A DNA stretch of 64,000 bases. It comes from an uncultured Pelagibacteraceae bacterium. Lineage in GTDB: Bacteria > Pseudomonadota > Alphaproteobacteria > Pelagibacterales > Pelagibacteraceae. Numbering within the stretch: the stretch's first letter is position 1; the number at the start of each line of letters is the position of its first letter. The notes below the pieces were generated by a model. That model searched no databases. It saw only the letters and a list, made by a program, of their open reading frames with translations, and was not told where the DNA came from. Position numbers and translations under genes: made by a program. Location: positions 1-64,000 of the forward strand of contig CACMXS010000004.1 of assembly GCA_902617715.1 (NCBI GenBank), given 5' to 3'. Shown one piece after another: positions 1 through 12,795 of this stretch.

Positions 1-1314
1 TTAAGTTTTTGGGATAAGGATTTTAGTCGATCTATTGATGAACATTTGGATTTCTTAAAAGAAAATCTGGAAAATCAAAATGTATATTCTTCGAAATTCT
101 CCGAAATTTTTAATAAAATGGACATATTCCAAACAGAGAATGAAGAGGAAAATAAAGAAGAAAATCAAGAAAATGAGCAAGATAATCCATCAAATGAAGA
201 ACAGGATAGTAATGATGAGGATAAAAGAGATCAAAATCAAGAGGAAGAAACTGAAGCAAGTTTGGACTCTGATTATAATATAGATGAATATAAATTAGAT
301 GAACAGTTGGTTGACACTGATTCTGATAAACAAAGCAATGAAAAAGTAATACAAAAAAGAAAATTGAATGAATTAAATTTAGATTATAGAGTTTATACAA
401 CTAAGTTTGATGAAATTACAAAAGCTGAAAATTTAGAAAATTCTGAGGACTCTATTAAACTTAGAAAAACACTTGATCAACAACTTATTGGTTTTCAAGA
501 TATTATTACAAAACTTGCCAATAAATTACAAAGACAGCTACTAGCAAAACAAAACCGTGCTTGGGAATTTGATTTAGAAGAGGGTTTATTAGATAGCTCA
601 AAGTTACCAAGAATAATAATGGATCCTTACAATTCATTATCTTTTAAAAAAGAAAAAGATTTAGATTTTAAAGACACAATAGTAACTTTGTTAATTGATA
701 ACTCAGGTTCAATGAGAGGAAGACCAATAACAATTGCAGCAATATGTGCAGATATTTTATCACGAACTTTAGAACGTTGTTCTGTTAAGGTTGAAATTTT
801 AGGTTTCACTACAAAAAATTGGAAGGGAGGTCAAAGCAGAGAATTTTGGAATAAAAATGGTAAACCAAAAACCCCTGGCAGACTAAATGATTTAAGACAT
901 ATAATTTATAAAAGTGCAGATACACATTGGAGGCAAGCTAAAAATAATCTTGGTTTAATGTTAAAAGAAGGATTATTAAAAGAAAATATAGATGGCGAAG
1001 CGATATCTTGGTCATTCAGTAGATTAAAAAAAAGAAAAGAGGAAAGAAAAATTTTGATGGTTATTTCAGATGGAGCACCTGTTGATGACTCAACTCTATC
1101 AGTGAATTCTGGAGATTTTTTAGAAAAACATTTAAAAAAGACTGTAAAATTTATTGAAGATAAAAGTGAAATTGAAATCTTAGCTATTGGGATTGGCCAT
1201 GATGTCTCAAGATATTATAACCGTGCAATAAAAATTACAGATGTTAATGAACTTGGAGATGTAATGATATCACAATTAAGCTCGTTATTTGATAGAAAAA
1301 ATAAATTACACTAA
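1..1314 (+). CDS. cobT: CobT-like VWA protein (cobaltochelatase CobT subunit family), 5' end outside window
   Basis: The reading frame is open to the left edge of the window, so the N-terminus is missing. The C-terminal third is a von Willebrand A domain with a textbook MIDAS motif, DNSGSMRG (about bases 699-722), followed by the CobT-type segment on shaping and inspecting a 'KNWKGGQSR' loop. A strongly acidic Glu/Asp/Asn/Gln-rich stretch (about bases 140-350) precedes it, as in CobT proteins. In the family, CobT works with the AAA+ subunit CobS and with CobN to insert cobalt into hydrogenobyrinate diamide. No other cobalamin gene is in the window, and SAR11 is generally held to lack de novo B12 synthesis, so a MoxR/VWA-type chaperone role is possible (inference). 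Its stop overlaps the convergent regB stop by 4 bases. Confidence 0.85.
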   Translation, partial: LSFWDKDFSRSIDEHLDFLKENLENQNVYSSKFSEIFNKMDIFQTENEEENKEENQENEQDNPSNEEQDSNDEDKRDQNQEEETEASLDSDYNIDEYKLDEQLVDTDSDKQSNEKVIQKRKLNELNLDYRVYTTKFDEITKAENLENSEDSIKLRKTLDQQLIGFQDIITKLANKLQRQLLAKQNRAWEFDLEEGLLDSSKLPRIIMDPYNSLSFKKEKDLDFKDTIVTLLIDNSGSMRGRPITIAAICADILSRTLERCSVKVEILGFTTKNWKGGQSREFWNKNGKPKTPGRLNDLRHIIYKSADTHWRQAKNNLGLMLKEGLLKENIDGEAISWSFSRLKKRKEERKILMVISDGAPVDDSTLSVNSGDFLEKHLKKTVKFIEDKSEIEILAIGIGHDVSRYYNRAIKITDVNELGDVMISQLSSLFDRKNKLH

Positions 1315-2591
1315 ATATTAAATAAATCTTTATTTTTCCATTTAATTATAACTTCTGCTCCACTCCTCGTCTTTGAGTTCCAGCAACTTACAGACGCGAA
1401 ATTTTTTTCTAATAATGTTTTTCCAATAAATAAGCCTAGGCCTAATCCTATTTTTTCTTTATATTGTGTTTTAATTGATTTTAAATATGGTTCTCCTATT
1501 TTAGATAAAATATCATTAGGATAACCCTCACCATCATCTTCGATTATCACTTCGGTGGAAGTGTTATCTGATTTTAAAGTTATAAAAATTTTATTTTTAC
1601 AAAACTTATTTGCATTTCCTATAAAATTCCTCAAACCATAAATTATTTCAATTGACTTTGTAAATTTTTTTGAATTTGAGTCCTGTTCAAAATTAAATAT
1701 AAAATCATTAGTAGTTGTCTCTTTAAATGAAGAAATAATATCTTTTAAATAAGTTCTCATATTTATGTCCTCATCTATGAAACTATCTTCTTCATTTGGA
1801 TTTAATGATAATCTTTTTAATATCTCATTACACCTTTCAACTTGACTTGATAAAAGTTGAATGTCTTGAACAACTTCTTTTTGATCTTTTAATTGTTTAG
1901 TGAGTTCTTGTGAAATAATTTTTATAGTTGATAAAGGGGTTCCTAAAGAATGAGCTGCGGCTGCAGCTTGGCCACCTAATGATAACATTTCATGTTCTTT
2001 CGCCATTATTTCTTCCATCTTATTTAATGCCTCTTTTCTTAATCTAGATTCTGCACCAAAAATTATTGCAAAATAATTAAAAAAAACTAGAGCAATTACA
2101 AGAGCTACTGGTATAGAAAAATAATAATATGGACTAACGTGAAAATGATCATTCAAAGGGCTGGGAAGATCATATGAATAAAATGTAAGTAAAATTATAA
2201 CAACTAAAGTAAATAATAATAATAATAAATTAGTTCTTAAACCCAAATTCGATGAAGCAAAAACACTTGGAATTAACAAAAATATTGAAAATGGATTTAC
2301 AATTCCTCCTGTTAAATAAATTAAAATACCGAGTTGGATTATGTCTATGATTAAGAAAATTAATGCTGATCTGTCAGATAATTGTGTTTTTTTGTATATA
2401 AAGATTAAAAATAAATTACTTAATGCTCCAAAAAAAATAACTGTATTACAAATTAAAAAATTAAAATCAAAATTAAAATAAAAATATACTAAATTGACCG
2501 AAAATAATTGACCTATAATTCCAATCCATCTTAAGTTAATATACGTTGATTTTTTTAATGAATAAAATTTTGAAGTCTCAAAAAACTTCAT
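1311..2591 (-). CDS. regB: RegB/PrrB-type redox sensor histidine kinase
   Basis: A membrane histidine kinase of 426 residues. About six hydrophobic segments fill residues 20-180. The RegB quinone-site motif GGIVNPF is at 95-101. The H-box [14 protein letters not shown] places the phosphoacceptor at His214. Cys254, in VERCNEIL, sits where RegB carries its redox-active cysteine. The C-terminus has HATPase motifs ([21 protein letters not shown]). In alphaproteobacteria RegB senses respiratory redox state and phosphorylates RegA, which adjusts respiration and carbon and nitrogen metabolism; regA is not in this window. The ATG lies 2 bases after the gyrB stop, so regB appears to be translated from the gyrB transcript. 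Family assignment is firm; the sensing mechanism is taken from characterised homologues. Confidence 0.92.
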   Translation of the reverse strand: MKFFETSKFYSLKKSTYINLRWIGIIGQLFSVNLVYFYFNFDFNFLICNTVIFFGALSNLFLIFIYKKTQLSDRSALIFLIIDIIQLGILIYLTGGIVNPFSIFLLIPSVFASSNLGLRTNLLLLLFTLVVIILLTFYSYDLPSPLNDHFHVSPYYYFSIPVALVIALVFFNYFAIIFGAESRLRKEALNKMEEIMAKEHEMLSLGGQAAAAAHSLGTPLSTIKIISQELTKQLKDQKEVVQDIQLLSSQVERCNEILKRLSLNPNEEDSFIDEDINMRTYLKDIISSFKETTTNDFIFNFEQDSNSKKFTKSIEIIYGLRNFIGNANKFCKNKIFITLKSDNTSTEVIIEDDGEGYPNDILSKIGEPYLKSIKTQYKEKIGLGLGLFIGKTLLEKNFASVSCWNSKTRSGAEVIIKWKNKDLFNI

Positions 2592-2593
2592 TA

Positions 2594-4648
<2,055 letters not shown>

Positions 4649-4759
4649 TTATATTTTCGGAAAAATTTATTATAACATTTTTTTAAAATATTTGTTCACT
4701 TATAATAAATTTATTAGTTAAAATTCGTTAAATTTAGCTTGAAATTATTGATCTTTTAA

Positions 4760-4849
4760 TGGCGGAGAGAATGGGATTCGAACCCATGATAGAGTTTCCC
4801 CTATACACGCTTTCCAAGCGTGCGCCTTAAACCACTCGGCCACCTCTCC
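4760..4849 (-). tRNA. tRNA-Ser(GGA)
   Basis: A 90-base gene with encoded CCA at the 3' end. The acceptor stem GGAGAGG pairs with TCTCTCC, with discriminator G. The anticodon stem-loop GCTTGGAAAGC gives anticodon GGA. A long variable arm (TATAGGGGAAACTCTA region) and T-arm GGGTTCGAATCCC are as expected for class II tRNA-Ser. It lies 114 bases upstream of gyrB on the same strand and marks the edge of the glycan islet on the other strand. Confidence 0.97.
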
Positions 4850-4913
4850 ATTTATAATTATCTTATAATCCATTGGTTATTGTAAACAAAATTTAATATA
4901 TTAATAATTATTT

Positions 4914-5342
4914 ATGTATTTGATTTCACATAGAGGTAATCTCAACGGGATTGAAAAAGATAATGAAAATAATCCTGATTATATAAATCGAGCTATTTCT
5001 CATGGGTATGATGTAGAAGTAGATGTTAGATACGAAAGTGGTCAATTTTTTTTAGGACATGATTTTAATCAATTTAAAGTCAAGGAGGAATATTTGTTAA
5101 ATAATAAATTATGGTGTCATGCAAAGACAAATGAGGCCTTAATAGCACTAGATAGAATTAAAGCACATTATTTTTGGCACCAGGAGGATGATTATACAAT
5201 AACAAGCAAAGGTTTTTTTTGGACTTATCCTGGAAAAAAATTATTACAAAAAAGTATTTGTGTTTTACCAGAAAAAACAAATTATGATAAAATTAATTGT
5301 TCAGGAATTTGCTCAGATTTTATTGAAAGATATAATAAATAA
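4914..5342 (+). CDS. GDPD/PI-PLC-like small protein of a surface-glycan cluster
   Basis: A 142-residue protein starting MYLISHRGN. The SHRGN start followed by a DVEVDVR strand (about residues 35-41) and GHD (about 48-50) resembles the N-terminal half of the TIM-barrel glycerophosphodiester phosphodiesterase fold (HRG, then an acidic pair, then H). It is only about half the usual GDPD length, so it is a minimal relative. Proteins of this kind occur in polysaccharide clusters beside HAD and nucleotidyltransferase genes. Its stop TAA shares its last base with the ATG of the next gene (TAATG), so the two are translationally coupled. A phosphodiesterase activity is inferred, not shown; conserved WCHAK and GICSD motifs suggest a specific orthologous group. 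Confidence 0.6.
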   Translation: MYLISHRGNLNGIEKDNENNPDYINRAISHGYDVEVDVRYESGQFFLGHDFNQFKVKEEYLLNNKLWCHAKTNEALIALDRIKAHYFWHQEDDYTITSKGFFWTYPGKKLLQKSICVLPEKTNYDKINCSGICSDFIERYNK

Positions 5343-6706
5343 TGATTAAAGCGATAATTTTTGATTTAGACGGTGTATTAGTTGATACAAAACAAATCCA
5401 TTTTGAGGCTTTAAATGCTGCCTTAAAAAAATTTAAATTCAAAGAAATATCTATGGATGATCATATAAAAGTTTTTGATGGTTTACCTACAAATGAAAAA
5501 CTTAAAATATTGCAAAAAAGAATTGGTCTTCCAAAAAAATATTTTTTAAGAATAAATAATTATAAACAAAAAATAACAACGCAAATACTTAAAAAAAAGA
5601 TAAAGAAGAATTTTAGAATTGTTGAAATAATGAAAAATTTACATGGAAAGTACAAAATTGCAGTTGCAACTAATGCAGTAAATTCAACATTAAAAATTTG
5701 CTTGAATAAACTCGGTATCTCTAAATATATTGATTTTAAACTCTCAAATGAAGATATAGTAAATCCCAAACCAAATCCTGAAATATATCTAAGAATATTT
5801 ATTAAATTTGGTATATATCCATCAGAAGCACTTATTGTCGAAGACTCACATTATGGTAGAGAAGCTGCTATATCATCTGGTGCAAAACTTTTGCCTATTA
5901 AAAAAATTGAAGAATTAGATTTAAAAAAAATAAAGCTTAATTTAATATCAAGAAAAATAACTGATAAAAAAAATATTTCTTGGGAGGATAATAAAATGAA
6001 TGTTCTTATTCCTATGGCTGGAGCTGGAAAAAGATTTTTTGATGCTGGTTATGTTTTCCCAAAACCACTAATAGAAGTTGATAATAAACCTATGATACAA
6101 TGGGTAATCGAAAGTTTGAATTTACAAGCTAACTATATTTTTATTATACAAAAGGAACATCAAGAAAAATACAATATTAAAAGTGTACTAAAAATTCTTC
6201 AACCAGAATGTAAAATAATTGAACTTGATCATTTAACTGAAGGAGCCGCGTGCACAACTTTGCTGGCAAAAAAATATATTAATAATTCTGACCCTTTAAT
6301 AATTGCAAACTCAGACCAATATATAAATTGGAATAGCTCAAAAGCTTTGTACGATTTCAACTCAAAAAATTTAGATGGTGCAATTTTGACCTTTGAGGCC
6401 ATACATCCAAAGTGGTCTTACGCAAAATGTGATGAAGAAGGTTACGTTACAGAGGTCGCAGAAAAAAAAGTAATTTCCAAAAATGCGACTGTTGGAGTGT
6501 ATTATTGGAAACATGGCTCTGACTACGTTGAGTCTGCCGAGGAAATGATTAAAAAAGATATAAGAGTAAATAATGAATTTTATGTTTGTCCAGTTTATAA
6601 TGAATTTTTAGCAAAAAATAAAAAAGTAAAAATTCATAATGTGGATAAAATGTGGGGTTTAGGAACTCCTGAAGATTTAAATAATTTTATCCGAAGTATT
6701 AAATGA
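5342..6706 (+). CDS. Fused HAD phosphatase / sugar nucleotidyltransferase
   Basis: One continuous frame of 454 residues with two enzymes. Residues 1-205 are a HAD-superfamily hydrolase: DLDGVLVD motif with Asp8 and Asp10, ATNA as motif II near 109-112, KPNPEIY as motif III, and VEDSHYGREAA as motif IV. Residues 219-454 are a GT-A nucleotidyltransferase beginning MNVLIPMAGAGKRF, with KPLIEV, ANSDQYI for metal binding, and a C-terminal WGLGTPEDL. The pair suits production of an activated sugar: remove a phosphate, then make NDP-sugar. The junction contains GGGAGGA (5982-5988) seven bases before an in-frame ATG at 5996, so the second enzyme may also be made alone. The substrate is unknown. The gene is flanked by the GDPD-like gene and, with a 4-base overlap, by the WavE-like gene. 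Confidence 0.85.
   Translation: MIKAIIFDLDGVLVDTKQIHFEALNAALKKFKFKEISMDDHIKVFDGLPTNEKLKILQKRIGLPKKYFLRINNYKQKITTQILKKKIKKNFRIVEIMKNLHGKYKIAVATNAVNSTLKICLNKLGISKYIDFKLSNEDIVNPKPNPEIYLRIFIKFGIYPSEALIVEDSHYGREAAISSGAKLLPIKKIEELDLKKIKLNLISRKITDKKNISWEDNKMNVLIPMAGAGKRFFDAGYVFPKPLIEVDNKPMIQWVIESLNLQANYIFIIQKEHQEKYNIKSVLKILQPECKIIELDHLTEGAACTTLLAKKYINNSDPLIIANSDQYINWNSSKALYDFNSKNLDGAILTFEAIHPKWSYAKCDEEGYVTEVAEKKVISKNATVGVYYWKHGSDYVESAEEMIKKDIRVNNEFYVCPVYNEFLAKNKKVKIHNVDKMWGLGTPEDLNNFIRSIK
5982..5998 (+). promoter_or_regulatory. Internal Shine-Dalgarno and ATG inside the HAD/nucleotidyltransferase fusion
   Basis: GGGAGGA at 5982-5988 is followed after 7 bases by ATG at 5996-5998, exactly where the nucleotidyltransferase domain starts (residue 219 of the fusion). 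Strong purine-rich sites are sparse in this window, so the placement is unlikely to be trivial. It could be a relic of two separate genes or a working second start. Confidence 0.55.
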
Positions 6707-7881
6707 ACTTCAAAAAATTTCTGAAAGCAAAACTAGGTGACAATTATCATCGATTTTATCTTAAAAATATTTTAAGATTAATATTTGGGAAATTTTACCC
6801 AATAATTAAAGGTTTTTTGAGAAAAATTTTTCCTAAATTTGATTTTATTAAAAAAAATTTAAGTAAGAAAATTGAGCATCAAAGAATTATTAAAAGTGAA
6901 CCGGGGTTAATTATTGATTTAACAAAAAATAATTTTTTGACCTACCATTTAAGACCAAAATATTCAAAAGATTTTAATCTTGAAAGTACATATGTTTCAA
7001 AGGATAAAATTGCAATAATCATTCAAGGACCCATTAATGAAAAATTTGATTTTCTTAAAAATACGCTGAGTATTTATAAAAAAATATTCAAAAATTGCCT
7101 AATAATTGTTTCTACTTGGAAAAATGAAAATATTGACTTAATTAATTCTTTAAAAGATGAAAATACCTTTATCTTATTTAACGAAGAACCTAAAAAATCT
7201 CAAAAAAATATAAATCATCAAATAATTTCTACAAATAAAGCACTAGAATTTGCTTACGAAAAAGGAGCAAAGTATTCGATTAAAACAAGGGCAGATGTGA
7301 GAATCGGAAAAAACAATTTAGAAAGTTTTTTAATTTCTTTGATAAAAACGTTTCCAGTTAAAAAGAATGATTTAATTAGTTCTAGAATTATTGTGCCTAG
7401 TTTAATCACTTTTAAATATAGAATTTATTCATTAAGCGATATTGTAATGTTTGGTGAAACAACTGATTTATTAAAATATTTTGATAAAGAGACATTTATC
7501 GATGGACTAAAAAAATTTGGGTTAGATGAAAATAATCTTTTAAAAAATGAAACACCTGTAGTAGCTGAAATTTTTTTATGTTCAAGATTTTTGCATAAAC
7601 TGGAAAATAACATATCTTGGACTTTGGATAGTTGGTGGAACTGCTTAAAAAATTATTTTTGTATAATTGATAATTCTTCACTAGATTTATTTTGGAATAA
7701 ATACGATTGGGAGTATGAATATAGATATATCAGAACATATTCAAATAAATTTTCAAGAGCGATAGATTTTCAAGATTGGTTGTCTTTATATAATGGTTTT
7801 GAAAATAATTGGCATATAGCCTCAAAAGAGCATGAAAAATACGACGAATTTTTAAAACTGAAAAACATTTTTAAGGATTAA
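6703..7881 (+). CDS. WavE family lipopolysaccharide/surface polysaccharide protein
   Basis: A 392-residue protein. After a basic N-terminal segment of about 100 residues comes the WavE-family core, IAIIIQGP at 103-110, followed by LSIYKK and IIVSTWKNE (about 134-142), then KTRADVRIGK at about 194-203, resembling a GT-A DXD-type region, and SLSDIVMFG. WavE proteins are required for outer-core LPS or capsule synthesis in Vibrio and are thought to be glycosyltransferases; the donor and acceptor here are unknown. The start overlaps the upstream fusion gene by 4 bases (ATGA). Its end overlaps the convergent FkbM gene by 4 bases. The Trp-rich C-terminus (about 300-380) has no assignment that I recognise. 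Confidence 0.75.
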   Translation: MNFKKFLKAKLGDNYHRFYLKNILRLIFGKFYPIIKGFLRKIFPKFDFIKKNLSKKIEHQRIIKSEPGLIIDLTKNNFLTYHLRPKYSKDFNLESTYVSKDKIAIIIQGPINEKFDFLKNTLSIYKKIFKNCLIIVSTWKNENIDLINSLKDENTFILFNEEPKKSQKNINHQIISTNKALEFAYEKGAKYSIKTRADVRIGKNNLESFLISLIKTFPVKKNDLISSRIIVPSLITFKYRIYSLSDIVMFGETTDLLKYFDKETFIDGLKKFGLDENNLLKNETPVVAEIFLCSRFLHKLENNISWTLDSWWNCLKNYFCIIDNSSLDLFWNKYDWEYEYRYIRTYSNKFSRAIDFQDWLSLYNGFENNWHIASKEHEKYDEFLKLKNIFKD

Positions 7882-8579
7882 ATTTTAATCAAATTCATAA
7901 AATCTTTAGCTAAATTATCAGGCATAAAAAAATTTGTAACTCCAATTTTATTTACAAGTGTATAATTGTTTTGTTCAAAAACTTTATAAATGTTACTATT
8001 AACATAATCTTTCAAAAGAAGATCATTGTTTTCAATTGTAATTAAATTAGGTCGATATTTTTCTAAATCAATACTTTTGATTACTTTTAATTCGTTTCCC
8101 TCTACATCAATATTTAAGTAATCAAATTTTTGAATATTGTTTTCACTTAAGATGTGATTAAGAGTAAAACATTTAATTTTAACTTCTTTTTGATTTTCAT
8201 TTACTTTAATTAATGAATTTTGCTGGTTAATAGGTGAATTTTCATAAAAGACTGTATTGCCATTGAAATCAGATATTGCATAATTCAAGTTGATATCTCT
8301 TTTTCTAACAATATTAAATAAGTCAATTGAAGCTTTACTTATATCTATATTAACTCCATTCCAATTTTTATCATATAATTTTGCTGTAAGTGATCCCTTG
8401 AAAGGATGATAACAGCCTACATCGACGTATATTCCTTTTTTAAAATTTTTAAAAATACGATTAATGAATATATCTTCACCAAATTCAGCATAATGGAATG
8501 AGGGTTTTCTATTTCTTAAAATTTTCAAATGTTTATATAAATAATTTAATAAACTTATTTTTAGTAATTTCTTTTTCAC
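7878..8579 (-). CDS. FkbM-family SAM-dependent methyltransferase
   Basis: A 233-residue protein. The SAM-binding loop [14 protein letters not shown] lies near residues 50-63. VNIDIS follows near 75-80. [18 protein letters not shown] (about 151-168) is the hallmark of the FkbM family, whose members methylate hydroxyls on sugars or small molecules. The N-terminus is basic and unconserved. The start overlaps the end of lepA by 4 bases (ATGA type), so it can be read as the last gene of the long translation run. By content it belongs with the glycan genes on its other side. O-methylation of a surface sugar is the most likely role (inference). Confidence 0.8.
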   Translation of the reverse strand: MKKKLLKISLLNYLYKHLKILRNRKPSFHYAEFGEDIFINRIFKNFKKGIYVDVGCYHPFKGSLTAKLYDKNWNGVNIDISKASIDLFNIVRKRDINLNYAISDFNGNTVFYENSPINQQNSLIKVNENQKEVKIKCFTLNHILSENNIQKFDYLNIDVEGNELKVIKSIDLEKYRPNLITIENNDLLLKDYVNSNIYKVFEQNNYTLVNKIGVTNFFMPDNLAKDFMNLIKI

Positions 8580-10384
8580 TTTTCTTTATTTATTTTAAGC
8601 ACACCAATAAAAGCCTCTTGTGGGATTTCAACTCTACCAAATTGTTTAGATCTTGCCTTACCTTTTTTTTGTTTTTCCAAAAGTTTTCTTTTTCTATCAG
8701 TGGCACCACCACCATGAATTTTTGTCAAAACATCCTTCTTAAAACCTTTAATTGTTTCTCTAGCGATAATTTTTCCGCCAATAGCTGCTTGAATAGGTAT
8801 CATGAAATTATGCCTGGGAATTAAATCCTTTAATTTTTCACAGACCTCTCTTCCAGTCTTTTGGGCAAAATCTTTGTGTATCATCATAGCTAATGCATCA
8901 ACAGGTTCACTGTTTACTAAGATACCTAATTTAACTAAATCTCCTTCTCTGTGTTCGATTATTTCATAATCAAAGCTTGCATATCCACTTGTCATTGACT
9001 TTATTCTATCATTAAAATCAAAAACAACCTCATTAAGTGGTAATTCATAAGAAATAACTGCTCTGTTACCTGAATAGCTTAAATTGGTTTGAATACCTCT
9101 TTTATCCTGACATAATTTAATAATTGATCCCAAATAATTATCTGGTGTTATTACCGTAGCTTTTATCCAGGGCTCTTCAATAGATCTAATAAGTGTTGGA
9201 TCTGGCAAGCTTGAAGGATTTTGTAAATCTTTTATGTCTCCATTGTTTAATTTTACTTTATAAACAACCCCTGGTGTAGTTGTTAATAAATTAACGTCAA
9301 ATTCCCGTTCTAATCTTTCTGTAATAATTTCAAGATGTAAAAGCCCTAAAAAACCACATCTAAAACCTAAACCGAGAGCAGATGAAGACTCTGCTTCATA
9401 AGAAAAGCTTGCATCATTAAGTTGTAATTTTGCTAATCCATCTTTCAATTTTTGATATTCAGAACTATCTACTGGAAATAGGCCACAAAAAACAACGGGT
9501 TTACTTGGTTTAAAACCAGGTAAAGCCTCAACTTTTGGTTTTGTCGCATCACAAATTGTGTCCCCAACTTTAGTATCTGATAGAACTTTTATACCTGTTG
9601 TTATAAATCCAATTTCCCCAGAATTAAGTTCATTTACATCTTTTGGTTTCGGTGTAAACAAACCTACTTTTTCAACAACATAATCTTGATTAGTTGAAAG
9701 CATTTTTATTTTCATATTTTTGGTTATTTTACCATTTATAACTCTGACTAATATTACAACTCCAAGGTAAGTGTCGTACCAGCTATCTACTAGCAAACAT
9801 TTTAAATCTTGATTTAAATTACCTTTAGGTCCAGGCAATTGATTAACAATTTGTTCCAATATATCATCTATACCTTCTCCAGTTTTTCCTGAACAAGGAA
9901 TAGCATTTTCAGTATCAATGCCAATAACATCTTCAATTTGTTTTTTTGTTCTATCTAAATCTGATGCTGGTAAATCAACTTTATTTAAAACAGGTATAAT
10001 TTCATGATTTATATCTAAAGCCTGATAAACATTAGCCAATGTTTGAGCTTCAACTCCCTGAGTACTATCTACAATAAGAATAGAACCCTCACATGCATAA
10101 AGAGATCTACTAACTTCATAACTAAAATCAACATGTCCAGGAGTATCTATTATATTTAAAATATACTCTTTACCATTTTTAGATTTATAATTTAGTTTTA
10201 CAGTTTGAGCTTTGATAGTAATACCTCTTTCCCGTTCAATATCCATTGAGTCTAGTACTTGAGCTTTCATTTCTCTTTCACTCAATCCTCCACATCTATG
10301 AATTATCCTGTCAGCTATTGTTGATTTGCCATGATCAATATGTGCGATAATTGCAAAATTTCTAATATGATTAATTGTGCTCAT
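8576..10384 (-). CDS. lepA: Elongation factor 4 (LepA)
   Basis: Translational GTPase that back-translocates or remodels stalled ribosomes and affects 30S maturation. 602 residues, the usual length. G1 is AHIDHGKST (14-22), the switch II region is DTPGHVDF, and NKVD gives base specificity. EF-G-like domains II, III and V follow. The LepA-specific C-terminal domain contains [19 protein letters not shown]. The start is 5 bases downstream of the pheT stop, and its end overlaps the FkbM gene. Identification is secure. Confidence 0.98.
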   Translation of the reverse strand: MSTINHIRNFAIIAHIDHGKSTIADRIIHRCGGLSEREMKAQVLDSMDIERERGITIKAQTVKLNYKSKNGKEYILNIIDTPGHVDFSYEVSRSLYACEGSILIVDSTQGVEAQTLANVYQALDINHEIIPVLNKVDLPASDLDRTKKQIEDVIGIDTENAIPCSGKTGEGIDDILEQIVNQLPGPKGNLNQDLKCLLVDSWYDTYLGVVILVRVINGKITKNMKIKMLSTNQDYVVEKVGLFTPKPKDVNELNSGEIGFITTGIKVLSDTKVGDTICDATKPKVEALPGFKPSKPVVFCGLFPVDSSEYQKLKDGLAKLQLNDASFSYEAESSSALGLGFRCGFLGLLHLEIITERLEREFDVNLLTTTPGVVYKVKLNNGDIKDLQNPSSLPDPTLIRSIEEPWIKATVITPDNYLGSIIKLCQDKRGIQTNLSYSGNRAVISYELPLNEVVFDFNDRIKSMTSGYASFDYEIIEHREGDLVKLGILVNSEPVDALAMMIHKDFAQKTGREVCEKLKDLIPRHNFMIPIQAAIGGKIIARETIKGFKKDVLTKIHGGGATDRKRKLLEKQKKGKARSKQFGRVEIPQEAFIGVLKINKEK

Positions 10385-10389
10385 TTTTC

Positions 10390-12795
10390 TTAAGAACGGA
10401 TCTTAGCACCAGTTTCATTTTCAACAGTTTTGATAATCAAATTATTTATTTTTTCTAAATCATTATCATTTAAAGTTTTTTCAAAAGATTGAATTGTTAC
10501 GCTAATAGCTATTGATTTTTGATTTTCAGGAATATTATCACCCTCATAAACATCAAAAACTTTTACATTACTGATTAAACTTTGATCTACACTTGAAATA
10601 GCATTTATTAAATCTTGCGAATTAATATTTTTATTTACTACAAAAGCAAAATCTCTCTCTGATTTTTGATAATCTGAAACATAAAATTTGGTTTTTCGAT
10701 CATTTAATGTTTTTTTAGGTAATTTTAAATTTTCCAAAAAAATCTCAAATCCAACTAAAGACTCTGTTTTCATATCAATATTTTTTATTATATTAGGATG
10801 AATTTCACCAAAATAAGCAGCCACCTGTTCTTCTCCTTGATTTAAAAATAATCTACCAGATTTACCAGGGTGATAATAATTTGGTGTCTCACTGTCTATA
10901 AAAAATTTTCCTGAATCATATCCTGCTTCAATTAAAGTTTGAGTCACATCTCGTTTGATATCAAACACATCGATATTTCTCTCTTTTTCAATCCAGGACA
11001 ATCTTGATTTTTTTCCTGATGACAAACCACATACTACAGTATTCTGATCTCCTGGGTTTGAACCAGTGAAGGTAGGACCTATTTCAAATATTGATAAATC
11101 TTTAAAACCTCTATCTAGGTTTTTATTCATATACATCATTAAATTTGAGAATATTGAACTTCTTAAAACATTTAATTCAGAACTAATTGGATTTACTATT
11201 TTAATTTCTTTTTTTGATCCTCTAAAATAATCATTATAATTTGAGTCTGTAAACGACCAAGTAATTGCTTCAAGGTAACCCTTTGATGCAACTGATCTTT
11301 GAAGAAAATGGAACAATTTTTGAGATTTATTTAAAGTAGATTTTTTTCTCTCTTTAATTGGATCAATGATCTTAATCTTATTATAGCCACTTATTCTCAC
11401 CAATTCTTCAACAATGTCTACTTCTTGTGAAATATCGGGTCTCCAAGATGGAACGATTAATTCTATATATTTTTTTTTCTTTTTAGATTTAAAACCTAGA
11501 CTTTCTAAAATTTTAATCATTTCTTTGTTAGAAATTTTGAAACTTGATATTTCTTCAAACAAACCAGGATCAAATATAATAGTTTTAGTTTTATATTTTT
11601 TAACTTTTTGAATATCTATTTTGCTTATTTCACCACCACAAATTTCTTTAATTAATATTGCAGCTTTATTTAAGCCATCTTCGATTGATAAAGGATCAAT
11701 ACCTCTTTCAAACCTGAACTTTGCATCGGTATCAAGATTTAATTTTTTCGCAGTAGCTCTTATGGACTCTGGCTTAAAATAAGCTGACTCTAATAATATA
11801 TTTTTCGTATCAAATTCTGTACCTGATCTTGTTCCACCAATAATTCCACCTAATCCTAGAACACCTTTATTATCGCTGATTACACACATTCCATTTTCTA
11901 ATTTATAATTTTTATTATCAAGAGCAGTGAATTCTTCTCCTTTTTTTGAATTCCGAACTATTATACTTTTATCAATTTTATCAGCATCATAAGCGTGTAA
12001 AGGTCGATTTATATCTAGCATTACATAATTTGTAATATCGACTATTGCTGAAATAGGTTTTTGACCTATTGAAATTAGTTTATCTTTAAGCCACTGAGGA
12101 CTTTCAACATTTTTTACATTTTTTATTAAACAGCTTCCGAAAACATCACAACCCTGATTTTTTTCTTTATTAATTTTTATTTTTAAATTTTGTTTAATAT
12201 TTGATTTAATTTTATTTTCTTTTAAGTTTATTAATTTTCCAAAACCTGATGCAGCTAGATCTCTTGCGATACCTCTGATACCAAGACAATCCGGTCTATT
12301 AGGTGTTATGGATAAATCGATAAGATTAGATACTGATTTTGAAAAATAACTCTTACCAATGTTTTTTTTATATTTTGATGATAGTTCTATTATTCCATCA
12401 CTTTCATCAGATAAATTTAATTCCGACTCAGAACAAAGCATTCCGTAAGAAGTAACGCCTCTAATTTTAGCTTCGACTAGTTTTGTTTTTGTTTTAGGAA
12501 TAATAGCTCCTGGAGGGGCATATATTGTAATTAATCCCTCTTTCGCATTAGCTGCACCACATACAACTTTTTTCAATTCTTTTTCTCCGACATCGACATT
12601 ACATACTTTAAGTCGATCTGCGTTTGGATGTTTTTCAGTTTTGATAATTTTAGCTACTTTGAAAATCTCATTGCCAGGAAAAAGATTTTGTACACTCTCT
12701 ACTTCTAATCCAATGTTGGTAAGTTGATCTAAAAGATTTTTTTCTTTTAAATTAGTCTTTATGTGATCTTTAAGCCAGTCAAATGTGATTTTCAT
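10390..12795 (-). CDS. pheT: Phenylalanyl-tRNA synthetase beta subunit
   Basis: Beta subunit of the alpha2-beta2 PheRS. 801 residues, normal length. The N-terminal tRNA-binding OB domain covers about 40-150 ([19 protein letters not shown]). The B3/B4 editing domain includes TPNRPDCLG and HAYDADKI, followed by the B5 domain and the catalytic-like module, and the FDX-ACB anticodon-binding domain is C-terminal (about 705-800). The start overlaps the pheS stop by 4 bases, so subunits are made in step. Confidence 0.98.
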   Translation of the reverse strand: MKITFDWLKDHIKTNLKEKNLLDQLTNIGLEVESVQNLFPGNEIFKVAKIIKTEKHPNADRLKVCNVDVGEKELKKVVCGAANAKEGLITIYAPPGAIIPKTKTKLVEAKIRGVTSYGMLCSESELNLSDESDGIIELSSKYKKNIGKSYFSKSVSNLIDLSITPNRPDCLGIRGIARDLAASGFGKLINLKENKIKSNIKQNLKIKINKEKNQGCDVFGSCLIKNVKNVESPQWLKDKLISIGQKPISAIVDITNYVMLDINRPLHAYDADKIDKSIIVRNSKKGEEFTALDNKNYKLENGMCVISDNKGVLGLGGIIGGTRSGTEFDTKNILLESAYFKPESIRATAKKLNLDTDAKFRFERGIDPLSIEDGLNKAAILIKEICGGEISKIDIQKVKKYKTKTIIFDPGLFEEISSFKISNKEMIKILESLGFKSKKKKKYIELIVPSWRPDISQEVDIVEELVRISGYNKIKIIDPIKERKKSTLNKSQKLFHFLQRSVASKGYLEAITWSFTDSNYNDYFRGSKKEIKIVNPISSELNVLRSSIFSNLMMYMNKNLDRGFKDLSIFEIGPTFTGSNPGDQNTVVCGLSSGKKSRLSWIEKERNIDVFDIKRDVTQTLIEAGYDSGKFFIDSETPNYYHPGKSGRLFLNQGEEQVAAYFGEIHPNIIKNIDMKTESLVGFEIFLENLKLPKKTLNDRKTKFYVSDYQKSERDFAFVVNKNINSQDLINAISSVDQSLISNVKVFDVYEGDNIPENQKSIAISVTIQSFEKTLNDNDLEKINNLIIKTVENETGAKIRS

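Noticed and set aside
4914-8579. Integrase, transposase or tRNA-end repeat bounding the glycan islet
   Set aside because: None found by eye; the island idea rests only on gene content and the neighbouring tRNA.
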